Shown here: piece after piece, positions 27,304 to 35,670 of the stretch
Layout of the letters: every line of letters begins with the position of its first letter
Position numbering within the stretch: the stretch's first letter is position 1
Program-made: the position numbers and the translations under genes
From: DATKCF01 sp035513345
GTDB taxonomy: Bacteria > Gemmatimonadota > Gemmatimonadetes > Longimicrobiales > RSA9
Assembly (NCBI GenBank): GCA_035513345.1
Contig: DATKCF010000125.1
Coordinates: forward strand, 1-64,000
Length of the DNA stretch: 64,000 nt
Direction: 5' to 3'
Notes under the pieces: generated by a model
Seen by the model: only the letters and a program-made list of their open reading frames with translations
Database searches by the model: none
What the model was told of the DNA's origin: nothing

Positions 27304-27429
27304 GTGGATCGCGACCGTTTCGCCAGATGCCTGCTGGACCTCGCCGTCGGCGATGCGCTCGGCACCACACTCGAGTTCCAGCCGCCCGGTACGTTCGTGC
27401 GGGACCGCGCGGCCGGACACCAGACCTGA
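27304..27429 (+). pseudogene. Isolated N-terminal fragment of an ADP-ribosylglycohydrolase
   Basis: From GTG 27304 the frame reads DRDRFARCLLDLAVGDALGT then TLEFQPPGTF and stops after 41 residues. That is the classical first 30 residues of DraG-type hydrolases, whose full length is around 300. The downstream membrane protein starts 3 nt after the stop, so the rest of the gene is lost. It is the second ADPRH relic near the glutamate dehydrogenase gene; its sequence differs from the one at 21337. Confidence 0.7.
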
Positions 27430-27432
27430 CGA

Positions 27433-28671
27433 ATGTCGCAAAGAACGACGGTCAGCGTCCTCTACCGCCCGCTCGTCTGGCGAGGTCTCGCATTCGTTGC
27501 GGTGTATGCCGGCGCTGTGGCCGGGCTCCTGGCGGGAACAGGTGTCAGCGAGCGAGACGTCGCGGGGATCGCCCAGTGCTTGTACTACGCGCTCGGGCTG
27601 TTCGTGCTCGGCGGTCTCGACCTGGGCACTCCGGTGGGCGGCCCGTTCCATGGTCGGGTGCTCCTGTGGACCGCGTACTTCGCGGCGCCCATGATCACGG
27701 CGTCCGCGCTGATCGAGGCAGCCGCTCGTCTGATCGGTCATGCCGCGCTGCGCATCCGGCCGCTGTACGACCATATCGTTCTCGGCGGTGCAGGACGGCT
27801 CACGATGCTGTACGTGCGCAAGCTCCGGGAGCATGATCGACGACGGACGATCGTGGTGGTCGAGCGCGATCCGAACCATCCGTCGCTCGCGCTGTTGCGC
27901 GAGGCCTACCGCGCCCTGATAGTCAGCGGCGATATCACGAGCAACGAAGTGCTCCGGCGGCTCCGCGTGCAGCGCGCGCACCGCGTGCTGCTGCTGACCG
28001 GCGACGACTTCGCGAACCTCGACGCGGCATCGAAGATCGTGAAGCTCGCGCCCGAACGGGCCGGCCGCATCGTCGTTCACGTCGCCGACCTCGGGTTCAT
28101 GCGCGAGACCGCGGAATCGAGTGTTGCTCGCGTCTGCGAGATCTTCAATGGCCACGAGTTCGCCGCCACGAACCTCGTGCACGCACACCTGCTCGACCGC
28201 TTCCAGCGCACCGCCGAACGTGACCTCGTGGTCCTTGCCGGGTTCGGCCGGTTCGGCCAGACCGTGCTGAATCAGTTGCAGCACCATGCGAAGGGTCGCA
28301 TCGGCCGCGTCGTCATCGTCGACGAGAAGGCCACACGCAATGCGCGTGAATTCGATCACCATGTCGGCTTCGCGGACGACTATGAACGTCTGATCATCGA
28401 TGGCGATCTTCTCGACTCCGACATCTGGCTGCGGGTCGGCGAAGTGGTCGATGCCGGAGGGTATGATCCCGTCGTCATCATGGGGTCGGGTGACGACGGC
28501 ACGAACCTCCATGCCGCGCTCGTGGTCCGGCGGCAGCATCCGTCCGCGTACGTGATCGTCCGCAGCTTCCGCGCATCGCCGTTCACCGCCGAGATGGCAA
28601 GCGACGCCGGTGTGCACGCAATAAGCCTGGCCGAACTGATCGAGAACGGCATGCCGGGCAGCTGGTTCTAG
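27433..28671 (+). CDS. Membrane protein with two RCK/TrkA-N domains
   Basis: A 412-residue protein. Residues 1-105 hold three hydrophobic segments arranged like a small two-pore-helix channel, but where the potassium filter should be the sequence is VLGGLDLGTPVGGP, not TVGYGD. Two Rossmann-type RCK domains follow: HIVLGGAGRLTMLYVRKL with acidic VVVERD (about 115-240), and VVLAGFGRFGQTVLNQL (about 260-395). They should bind nucleotide and gate a pore. The absent filter suggests altered ion choice or a purely regulatory role. Confidence 0.75.
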   Translation: MSQRTTVSVLYRPLVWRGLAFVAVYAGAVAGLLAGTGVSERDVAGIAQCLYYALGLFVLGGLDLGTPVGGPFHGRVLLWTAYFAAPMITASALIEAAARLIGHAALRIRPLYDHIVLGGAGRLTMLYVRKLREHDRRRTIVVVERDPNHPSLALLREAYRALIVSGDITSNEVLRRLRVQRAHRVLLLTGDDFANLDAASKIVKLAPERAGRIVVHVADLGFMRETAESSVARVCEIFNGHEFAATNLVHAHLLDRFQRTAERDLVVLAGFGRFGQTVLNQLQHHAKGRIGRVVIVDEKATRNAREFDHHVGFADDYERLIIDGDLLDSDIWLRVGEVVDAGGYDPVVIMGSGDDGTNLHAALVVRRQHPSAYVIVRSFRASPFTAEMASDAGVHAISLAELIENGMPGSWF

Positions 28672-28781
28672 GCTTGTGTGAAGGGGCATTCGACGGCCAG
28701 GACGTGTCACCCGAGAGCTCCTGACAGGGTGATCCTGGAAGCCGGTGCGCTACGCCACAACGGGCGGTCCGGGCCAGGTGG

Positions 28782-29012
28782 TCAGCGCGGGAGCGAGCCC
28801 CACCTGTTCAGGCCTCCGACCCAGGCCACATATCCGTCGGGCCGAATCAACACGGCGGTGGGAGTCGCGACCGCCCCGATTACCGGAAGCTCCTGCGTAC
28901 CAGGCATTTGGCGTCGATCAGTTCGATCGTGCGGAGGTTCGCAGCCGAACCGGGGAGCGCCATGGCGGAATCCGGCGGTACGTGCGTCCGGAACTGGAGC
29001 GCTTTGACGCAT
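28782..29012 (-). pseudogene. C-terminal scrap of an FAD-dependent aromatic monooxygenase
   Basis: In a 425-bp gap without an intact gene, the minus strand encodes ATPTAVLIRPDGYVAWVGG shortly before a stop. The motif [VL][VL]IRPDGxVAWR is characteristic of the C-terminal thioredoxin-like part of PHBH/MhpA-type flavin monooxygenases. The preceding residues do not align with the family, and neighbouring frames contain no FAD motif. I read it as a decayed remnant; chance similarity of a 19-residue stretch cannot be excluded. Confidence 0.4.
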
Positions 29013-29017
29013 GTCAA
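29004..29017. promoter_or_regulatory. FNR/CRP-like palindrome TTGAC-GCAT-GTCAA
   Basis: A perfect 5-bp-arm inverted repeat with a 4-bp centre, the shape of Crp/Fnr-family operators (FNR consensus TTGAT-N4-ATCAA). It lies 80 bp before the FG-GAP lipoprotein start at 29097. Its left half could also serve as a -35 box TTGACG. No regulator gene of this family is in the window. Confidence 0.35.
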
Positions 29018-29096
29018 GCAGTACATGGCAGGGTGTGGCGGAGGGCGCCGCGATTCACTACCGTGCGTATCGGGGAAGGCTGGTGGAGCGATGGTC

Positions 29097-30647
29097 ATGC
29101 GAATCGGTTCGAAATGCACATGGTGCCTGCTCGCACATGCGGTCGGGCTGGCCGGCTGCGGCCCGGGTCCGCGGCTCTCGAATCCGAACGGTGCGCAGTT
29201 CGATCAGGCCGGCTTCTCGGTCGCGATCGAGGGCAATCGCGCCATTGTCGGTGTTCCGAAGAGCGACACACTCGACTCGAACGCCGGCAAGGCGCTGATC
29301 TACACGCGCAGCGGCAATGCCTGGCAACTCGAGGCGACGATCGTGTCGTCCTCGCCGTCGCTCAACGGACAGCTCGGTTGGTCCGTCGACATTGACGGCG
29401 ATCGCGCGATCGCGGGCGTGTTCGGCGACGCGACCGTCGGCGCCGTCACGGGCGCTGCCCGCATCTTCGAGCGCGACGGCGGCACGTGGAGCGAAGTTGC
29501 AGCAGTTTTCGGTGACACGGCCGACGGTGATGGCTTCGGCATCTCGGTCGCAATCGATGGCGACTTCGCCGTTGTCGGGGCGCCATACCCGGCGGCTCCG
29601 TTCTTCACGGGGCCGGGCCGCGCATGGGTCTACCGGCGTGATGCGGGCTCCGGTCAATGGCACTTCGACGCGGAACTGGGCGCGAGTGACAGCATCGACT
29701 ACATCGAGTTCGGCGTGTCCGTGGCCATTGACAGCAATGTCGTCGTGGTCGGTGCCGGGAAGGGAATCGCGAACGGCGTGACCATTGGCGGCGCTGTCTA
29801 TGTTTTCCGCCGACAATCCGGTGGATGGGTGGAGGAGGCGAAGCTGACGGCCAACGACGCTGCGTATCACGATTTCCTGGGCAGGTCGGTTTCGGTTGCT
29901 GGCAATGCGGTTCTTGTGGGGGCGAAAGGCGAGGATGCAAATGGGGATGGCGCGGGCGCGGCATACGTCTTCGTGCGCAACGCCGGTACAGGCATCTGGT
30001 CGCAGACGCAGAAGCTGATCGCGAGCGATGGCGCATCGGGCGACGAGTTCGGTTACGCCGTCGGCATCGATGGACCGCGCGCCATCGTAGGCGCGTGGCT
30101 CGCCGATGGCGCCGTCGGCACTTCGGGTGCCGCCTACCATTTCCGCAGCTCGCTCGGCGGATGGCAGCTCGGACAGAAGCGCTTCATGTCCAACGGCGAG
30201 TACGGCGATGGCTACGGTGCGGCGGTCGGCGTTTCCGGCGACTGCGCCATCATTGGTGTCGTCAACGAGGACGTGGGTGACCAGAAGAACGTAGGCGGCG
30301 CGTACATCCACTGCGGCCTGCCGGGGATGGTTCCGCCGGATTTCGAGCTCGACATCATCTGCTGCGTGAGTCCGCCCGACTGGCTGGGTCCCGTCGTACT
30401 GACCTCGCGAATCACGAACAAGAGCGAATCGCGCGTGATCGGACGTCGCACGATCGAGTGGATTGCAGCCGATGGCACGGTGGTCATGACGTCGGACGAT
30501 GAGAGCGTGACGGTTGCGCCGGGCGAGGCGCTGGAAGCACGCCATATCCTGAGCGTGTCCGAGGCCGCGCGCGCCGTGGAAGCGCGAGTCCTCTTTGCCG
30601 ATCAGCACGGCGTGCGCAACGCCAGCACGCGAATCGGGAATCGGTAG
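29097..30647 (+). CDS. FG-GAP-type beta-propeller lipoprotein
   Basis: A 516-residue surface protein. The signal ends in GLAGC, a lipobox. Residues about 30-410 contain seven or so repeats of the form FGxSVAIDGDxAIVGA, as in integrin-like FG-GAP propellers, each followed by a segment on an event such as GAAYVF or GRAWVY. The last 110 residues form a separate beta-rich domain (VTVAPGEALEARHIL). GGAG 8 nt upstream favours ATG 29097 over ATG 29091. Probably cell-surface binding or structural; ligand unknown. Confidence 0.8.
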   Translation: MRIGSKCTWCLLAHAVGLAGCGPGPRLSNPNGAQFDQAGFSVAIEGNRAIVGVPKSDTLDSNAGKALIYTRSGNAWQLEATIVSSSPSLNGQLGWSVDIDGDRAIAGVFGDATVGAVTGAARIFERDGGTWSEVAAVFGDTADGDGFGISVAIDGDFAVVGAPYPAAPFFTGPGRAWVYRRDAGSGQWHFDAELGASDSIDYIEFGVSVAIDSNVVVVGAGKGIANGVTIGGAVYVFRRQSGGWVEEAKLTANDAAYHDFLGRSVSVAGNAVLVGAKGEDANGDGAGAAYVFVRNAGTGIWSQTQKLIASDGASGDEFGYAVGIDGPRAIVGAWLADGAVGTSGAAYHFRSSLGGWQLGQKRFMSNGEYGDGYGAAVGVSGDCAIIGVVNEDVGDQKNVGGAYIHCGLPGMVPPDFELDIICCVSPPDWLGPVVLTSRITNKSESRVIGRRTIEWIAADGTVVMTSDDESVTVAPGEALEARHILSVSEAARAVEARVLFADQHGVRNASTRIGNR

Positions 30648-30732
30648 CGGATCCGCGATGCCATGACAGAGCGCGGGGTGGGTTCGGGCACCTGCGACAG
30701 CTTTCGTTCTGAACGTTCACGTTCCGGGAGGG

Positions 30733-32421
30733 ATGATGCAGTCCGAGACTCGAAGCTACGACGCCATTGTGGTCGGATCCGGTATCTCCGGCGGCTGGGC
30801 AGCGAAGGAGTTGACGGAGAAGGGTCTTCGCGTGCTGATGCTGGAGCGCGGCAAGAACGTCGAGCACATCAAGGACTATGTGAACGCCACGAAGGGGCCG
30901 TGGGAGTATCCTCACCGCGGTGGCCGCACGCGCGCGATGGAGGAGGCGTACCCTGTCCTGAAGCGTGACTATCCGCTGAACGAGAAGAACCTCGACTGGT
31001 GGGCGTCCGATCAGGATTCGCCATACACGGAGATCAAGCGGTTCGACTGGTATCGCGGATATCAGGTGGGCGGGCGCTCTCTGATGTGGGGCCGGCAGAG
31101 CTACCGGCTGAGCGATTACGATTTCGAGGCCAACGCGCGGGACGGCATTGGCACCGACTGGCCGATCCGCTACGCGGAAATCGCGCCGTGGTACGATCAT
31201 GTCGAGCGGCACGCCGGCATCTCCGGTTCGCGCGAGGGCCTGCCGCAGCTTCCCGATGGCGAGTTCCAGCCGCCGATGCCGCTCAATTGCGGCGAGGAGC
31301 TGATCGCCGGACGGCTGTTGCAGCAGTTTGATGGGCAGCGCCGGATGATTCCGGGACGGGTCGCCAACCTCACGCAGGCGCTGCCCGGGCGTTCTCCCTG
31401 TCAGCATCGCAACGCATGCTGGTTGGGCTGCCCGTTCGGATCATACTTCAGCACGCAGTCCTCGACGCTCCCGGCCGCCATGGCCACCGGCCGGCTGACG
31501 TTGCGGCCGTTCTCGATTGTCACCGAGGTGATCTACGACCGCGACCTCGGCCGGGCTACGGGCGTGCGCGTCATGGATGCGATAACGGAGCAGGTCACCG
31601 ACTACAGCGCGCGCGTCATCTTCCTGTGCGCATCCACGCTCAACTCGACGTGGCTCCTCATGCGTTCCGCCACGGATGTGTGGCCGGACGGACTTGGCAG
31701 CAGTTCCGGCGAGCTCGGACACAACCTGATGGACCACCATTTCCGCGTCGGCGCGTCCGGCCAGCTCGACGGTCTGGAGGATCACTACTTCTTCGGCCGC
31801 CGTCCCAACGGCTTCTACATCCCGCGCTACCGAAACCTGTTTGGCGACCGGCGCGACTATTTGCGAGGCTTCGGCTACCAGGGCAGTGCCGGCCGCCAGG
31901 GGTGGTCGCGCGCGGTCGCGGAGCTGGGTGTGGGCGGCGCCTTCAAGGATGCGACGTCGCTGCCCGGCCAGTGGACGATCGGCGCGACAGCGTTCGGCGA
32001 GATGCTGCCCAGCCATTCGAACCGCGTCACGATCGACGAGTCGAAGACCGACAGGTGGGGATTGCCCGTGCTCGCCATCGATTGCGAGATCGGCGAGAAC
32101 GAACGTCTCATGCGCGTGGACATGGCCAATGACATGGCGGAGATGCTCGATGCGACCGGCGTGCGGGACGTCGAAACCTACGACAACGAGTACTATCCCG
32201 GCATGGGCATCCACGAAATGGGCACCGCACGCATGGGCCGTGATCGACGGTCGTCCGTGCTCAATGCGAACAACCAGGTGTGGGACTGTCCCAATGTCTT
32301 CGTCACGGATGGCTCGTGCATGGCGTCCGCGGCGAGCCAGAACCCGTCTCTGACGTACATGGCGCTCACCGCACGCGCGGCCGATTTCGCCGTGAACGAG
32401 CTCAGCCGCCGCAATCTCTAG
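30733..32421 (+). CDS. GMC-family FAD oxidoreductase
   Basis: A 562-residue glucose-methanol-choline oxidoreductase. The FAD-binding fingerprint is AIVVGSGISGGWAAKEL (Gly15-x-Gly-x-x-Gly20) with LMLERG after it. The C-terminal motif NVFVTDGSCMASAASQNPSLTYMAL and GMGIHEMGTARMG hold the active-site region. GGGAGGG lies just before the two adjacent ATG codons. The next gene encodes a gluconate-dehydrogenase-like subunit 3, so the pair probably forms a periplasmic sugar- or alcohol-oxidising complex. No cytochrome c subunit is adjacent. Confidence 0.9.
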   Translation: MMQSETRSYDAIVVGSGISGGWAAKELTEKGLRVLMLERGKNVEHIKDYVNATKGPWEYPHRGGRTRAMEEAYPVLKRDYPLNEKNLDWWASDQDSPYTEIKRFDWYRGYQVGGRSLMWGRQSYRLSDYDFEANARDGIGTDWPIRYAEIAPWYDHVERHAGISGSREGLPQLPDGEFQPPMPLNCGEELIAGRLLQQFDGQRRMIPGRVANLTQALPGRSPCQHRNACWLGCPFGSYFSTQSSTLPAAMATGRLTLRPFSIVTEVIYDRDLGRATGVRVMDAITEQVTDYSARVIFLCASTLNSTWLLMRSATDVWPDGLGSSSGELGHNLMDHHFRVGASGQLDGLEDHYFFGRRPNGFYIPRYRNLFGDRRDYLRGFGYQGSAGRQGWSRAVAELGVGGAFKDATSLPGQWTIGATAFGEMLPSHSNRVTIDESKTDRWGLPVLAIDCEIGENERLMRVDMANDMAEMLDATGVRDVETYDNEYYPGMGIHEMGTARMGRDRRSSVLNANNQVWDCPNVFVTDGSCMASAASQNPSLTYMALTARAADFAVNELSRRNL

Positions 32422-32441
32422 CCACTCGCGGAAGGACGAAC

Positions 32442-33176
32442 ATGTCATCATACAGTGAACAGGACCGCCTGGTCGATGGGCGGCATGGAATCCGGATCAC
32501 GCGCCGCGACGCGATTCAGCGAGTGACCGTGATGCTCGGCGGCATCACACTCGTCGGCGGTAACGCCTTGATCACGGCATGCACGGACGATCGCACTGAC
32601 CTGTCCTACACTGCGGTCGGTGACCTGTTCTCTGCCGAGGACGTCGCGCTCCTGGACGAGATAGCGGACACGATCCTGCCCGAAACGGATACGCCCGGTG
32701 CAAAGGCGGCCGCGGTCGGTCCGTTCATGGCGCTCATGGTCAACGACGTCTATTCGCTCGATGACCAGCAGATCTTCGTCGAGGGCATGCGCCAGCTGAA
32801 TGCTGAATGCGAGAGCATGCACGGTGTCGCGTTCATGGCGGCGACACCGCAGCAGCGGCTCGAGCTGCTGGAGCAGCTTGACCGCGAGCAGAAGGCGCAC
32901 ATGGATTCGCACGAAGAAGCACGCAGACAAGCGCGCGAGGAGGTCGTCGCCGATGCGCCAGAAGACGCACGCAGCGGCGATCCGACACTGAACCCGGAGA
33001 TCACCGCCGACGCACCCACGCACTATTTCCGGATGATGAAGGAATTGACCCTGCTCGGCTACTTCACCTCCGAGATCGGCTACAACCAGGCGATGCGCTA
33101 CGTGGAAACGCCAGGACGTTTCGACCCGTGCGTCCCGCACTCGCCCGGAGAACGGGCCTGGGCACCGCACGCATGA
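32442..33176 (+). CDS. Gluconate 2-dehydrogenase subunit 3-like protein, Tat signal
   Basis: A 244-residue small subunit. The signal ITRRDAIQRVTVMLGG contains the twin arginine needed to carry the folded FAD partner across the membrane. Family features are LLDEIADTILPETDTPGAKAA and the C-terminal FTSEIGYNQAMRYVETPGRFDPCVP. A charged helical insert (residues about 140-175, rich in Glu, Asp and Arg) separates them. It starts 20 nt after the GMC stop. Confidence 0.88.
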   Translation: MSSYSEQDRLVDGRHGIRITRRDAIQRVTVMLGGITLVGGNALITACTDDRTDLSYTAVGDLFSAEDVALLDEIADTILPETDTPGAKAAAVGPFMALMVNDVYSLDDQQIFVEGMRQLNAECESMHGVAFMAATPQQRLELLEQLDREQKAHMDSHEEARRQAREEVVADAPEDARSGDPTLNPEITADAPTHYFRMMKELTLLGYFTSEIGYNQAMRYVETPGRFDPCVPHSPGERAWAPHA

Positions 33177-33182
33177 ACACCG

Positions 33183-33410
33183 TCCCGGGCCGCGCTCGAG
33201 TGTATCACTCTGGAATGCGATTACCGGCGGATCGTGGCACGCGAACCAGACAGGCGACCAGTCCACCGAGTGCGAGTGCACGTCCGCCACCCAGTAGTTG
33301 CCGAAGCCATCGTGCGCAAGCGGAAGAGCGTGCGGGAAGATCTCGTCCAGACCGAACCCGTCCAGCATGGGTCGGAGCCACCACAGGATCAACCACGACA
33401 GGGAATCGAC
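33183..33410 (-). pseudogene. Remnant of a SMI1/KNR4 (SUKH)-type protein
   Basis: Between the subunit-3 gene and the copper-binding protein the minus strand reads LPLAHDGFGNYWVADVHSHS, then DWSPVWFACHDPPVIAFQSD. This pattern (HDGxGNxW, then VYF-x-x-HDPP) is that of SUKH-fold immunity/regulatory proteins. There is no proper start, and the frame runs into the antisense of the neighbouring gene on both sides. It is a fragment of perhaps a third of such a gene. Confidence 0.45.
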
Positions 33411-33818
33411 ATGGATCGCGTACGACAGATGTTCAGCACGCACCCGGACCCGGCGAGCGACGCGGGGGACGAGGCCTTCGCGCTCGTGAGCGCCGCAGCG
33501 GAATGCGCCTATACCTGCACCGCATGCGCCGACGCGTGCCTCGCCGAGGACGACCCTGCCGCTCTCCGGAAGTGCATCCGCCTCAACCTCGACTGTGCCG
33601 GGATCTGCTCCGAGACGGCGCTGCTCATCGCGCGGCCCGGCTCCCAGGACCGGAGGGTCCTCGAGGCTCAGCTCCAGGCTTGCGCCACCGGGTGCCGCGC
33701 GTGTGCCGAGGAGTGCGAGGAGCACGCCGGTCACATGGAGCACTGCCGGATCTGCGCCGAGGCGTGCCGCGAGTGCGAGCGGGCATGCAGGCAGATGACC
33801 AACGCACTCGTCGCCTGA
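33411..33818 (+). CDS. Four-helix copper-binding protein, Csp/DUF326-like
   Basis: A 135-residue Cys-rich helical protein. Cysteines fall on helix faces in patterns such as CAYTCTACADAC, CIRLNLDCAGIC, CATGCRACAEEC and CRICAEACRECERAC, as in copper storage proteins of the Csp3 type, which hold Cu(I) inside a four-helix bundle. No signal peptide, so cytosolic. AGGGAA lies 6 nt before the ATG at 33411; the frame is open upstream without family features. It is the only intact gene of a decayed region. A 20-bp duplication covers its stop codon. Confidence 0.85.
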   Translation: MDRVRQMFSTHPDPASDAGDEAFALVSAAAECAYTCTACADACLAEDDPAALRKCIRLNLDCAGICSETALLIARPGSQDRRVLEAQLQACATGCRACAEECEEHAGHMEHCRICAEACRECERACRQMTNALVA

Positions 33819-33840
33819 CCAACGCGCTCATCGCCTGACC
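33801..33840 (+). repeat. 20-bp tandem duplication over a stop codon
   Basis: Two copies of a unit of the form AACGC(A/G)CTC(G/A)TCGCCTGACC (18 of 20 identical) adjoin each other. The first contains the last codons and TGA of the copper-binding protein gene. Because 20 is not a multiple of three, the second copy is out of frame and untranslated. Confidence 0.75.
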
Positions 33841-33863
33841 AACAATCATGAGCAAGACGACGC

Positions 33864-34052
33864 TCACGGCCGGCCAGCTCCGTCGCCGCCGGGTCCCATG
33901 GGCCGTTCGCGGAACGCCGGCGCGATCCGTTCGACCTCGCCGCCCGGGGCCCAGATGACGAGCGCGCGGACCGGCGTGTCGCCCACGACGCGGTGCACGA
34001 CCGTGTCGCCCGGCCGGACCATGCGCGCCGAGCCTGGCCGCAAACACTACAT
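33864..34052 (-). pseudogene. Cupin-domain remnant
   Basis: The minus strand encodes MVRPGDTVVHRVVGDTPVRA then LVIWAPGGEVERIAPAFRERP before a stop at 33864. The series GDTVV...H-RVVGDTPVR-VIWAPGG is the end of a small cupin barrel. Upstream the frame loses any cupin pattern, and the usual stretch between GDTVV and the His is shortened. No start codon with a ribosome site is seen. A decayed gene end is the best reading. Confidence 0.4.
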
Positions 34053-34177
34053 CATCGGTTACCGCGCTGCGCCGCTCGCGTTCGCGCGCGAGATCCAGGC
34101 GGACTCGACGTCCTCTCGAACCGGAGCGCCTCGCGACGAGCCTGAGCATCTTCGGTTTCCATCGAGCGCAGGCCGAC

Positions 34178-34907
34178 ATGTCGCAGGGTGTTGTCAGCCA
34201 TGGCGCAACGCCCAGGGTGGAAGCGGCACAGCTGCGGGCCGGTGCCCTCGCGTTGGCGGGACGCGGCAGTTGGGACACGGCCCTCGAGTTCCTGCACGAC
34301 TACACGCGCAGCGCCATGCACGCTCAGGGCGCTCTGGGCGTACGGCCTCGCGGCCGCTGGCGCATGGGTCGGCGCGCTGCACCCTGACTCGGTGCTCGCG
34401 TTGCGCGAGGCCGCGCTCCTGTCCGAGCCCGCGGACACACCCGACGGCGTCGCGGAGATCGCATGGCCCGATGGCCTGGTCGCATGCACACGCGGCGATG
34501 CTGACGCACTGCGCGCCGCGCGCGGGCGGCTCGGCGGCAGCCCCGCCGAACACGCAGTCACGCTGGATGCGTCCCTCGCCGCATTTGAGACCGCATTGGC
34601 GGGACGTGTCGACGAAGCAGCGCGCGACCTCGCACGGATCGAGTGGGACAACGCCGATGCGGCGCGCCAGTTCGAGCTCGGATCACGACACCCGTTCGTT
34701 ACCGCCATTGATCGTCTGGCCACCGGACGCTGGTTGCTGGCCGCGGGTGACACCGCACAGGCCGTCCGCATGCTGCTGTCGCACGAGACCGAGCTGCCCG
34801 GCTCGCTGCACCCGTTGCCTGTCGCCAACATGATCCTCGGCTCGCTCGCCTTGCCGACGCTCGCCCGCATCGAGGAAGTCCGCGGACTCGCCGATCGGGC
34901 TGCAACT
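34178..34907 (+). pseudogene. Frameshifted TPR-type C-terminal fragment
   Basis: The first part (QLRAGALALAGRGSWDTALEFL) is in one frame, and near 34320 the sequence continues in another frame as LRALWAYGLAAAGAWVGALH. The rest (VRMLLSHETELPG, MILGSLALPTLARIEEVRG) resembles the helical-repeat tail of large Ser/Thr-kinase or transcription-regulator proteins common in this kind of genome. After about 34907 the pattern stops. There is no catalytic domain. From 34908 to 35103 I see nothing that looks coding. Confidence 0.5.
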
Positions 34908-35103
34908 TCGGCATCCGGGAGGGCCGCCCCCGCGGAATCGCACCGATCGCCAGAAGGTCGCTCCGCAGCCCCTGAAGACCACACCAATAAAAACATCAGA
35001 TCCGTACCCCGCGTCCTGCTCCCCCTCCGGCGTCCTCTGCGCGAAACAAGTCCGTTCCCCGTCGTTCCCACGAATCGGTTCGATGCACGCGCAGGCGACC
35101 GGA

Positions 35104-35132
35104 TTGCCCACCTGACCTCCGCGTCGGATATT
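35104..35132 (+). promoter_or_regulatory. Promoter TTGCCC-N17-GATATT
   Basis: TTGCCC (35104-35109), 17-bp spacer and GATATT (35127-35132) lie 75 bp before the ATG of the small membrane protein at 35208. Confidence 0.45.
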
Positions 35133-35207
35133 GGTCCGATCCGGGGGTCGCGAGCGCAGCCGCCGGAGCCGTCGTGGTCCGGACCTCCTCACTCGAAGGG
35201 TGTCGGC

Positions 35208-35651
35208 ATGGCAAGGATCAATTTTGGACGTGTGGTTGTGGGCGCGATCGTCGCCGGCCTGGTGATCAATGTTGTCGAGACGATCGTCAACATGTTCATC
35301 ATGGCGCACGCGATGGAGGAGCTGCTCGCGTCGCTGAACCTGGGGCCGCTGGGCGGCGTGGCGCTGGGCGGCTACGTCGTGCTCGCGTTCGTTCTCGGGT
35401 TCCTGATTGTCTGGACGTACGCTGCTATCCGGCCGCGGTACGGGCCGGGCCCGTGGACGGCGATGCGTGCGGGCCTGGCCGTGTGGGCCGCGTTCTATCT
35501 GTTGGGCGCCGGCTCGAACTGGCTCATGGGCATCGTGCCGGGCCCGCTCTACCTGCACACGCTGCTCTACACGCTGCCGATGATGCTGGCGGCGGCGGTG
35601 GCCGGCGGCATGATGTACCGGGAGGAAGCGCGGGTAGCGAACGTGCCATGA
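35208..35651 (+). CDS. Small four-helix membrane protein, conserved hypothetical
   Basis: A 147-residue protein with four hydrophobic segments (about residues 7-27, 48-70, 87-105 and 115-138). Short polar loops such as RPRYGPGPWTAMRAG link them. AAGGG precedes the ATG. I do not recognise a family with a known function. The glycosyltransferase gene begins 19 nt after its stop, so it may be co-transcribed. Confidence 0.65.
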   Translation: MARINFGRVVVGAIVAGLVINVVETIVNMFIMAHAMEELLASLNLGPLGGVALGGYVVLAFVLGFLIVWTYAAIRPRYGPGPWTAMRAGLAVWAAFYLLGAGSNWLMGIVPGPLYLHTLLYTLPMMLAAAVAGGMMYREEARVANVP

Positions 35652-35670
35652 GCACCCGGGTTTGAGAACG

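Noticed and set aside
25610..28710. Two long minus-strand frames (586 and 581 codons)
   Set aside because: Both are antisense to the glutamate dehydrogenase and RCK protein genes and have no recognisable domain.
29004..29033. Promoter with TTGACG as -35 box
   Set aside because: No -10-like hexamer occurs 16-18 bp downstream (GGCAGG), so the palindrome reading was preferred.
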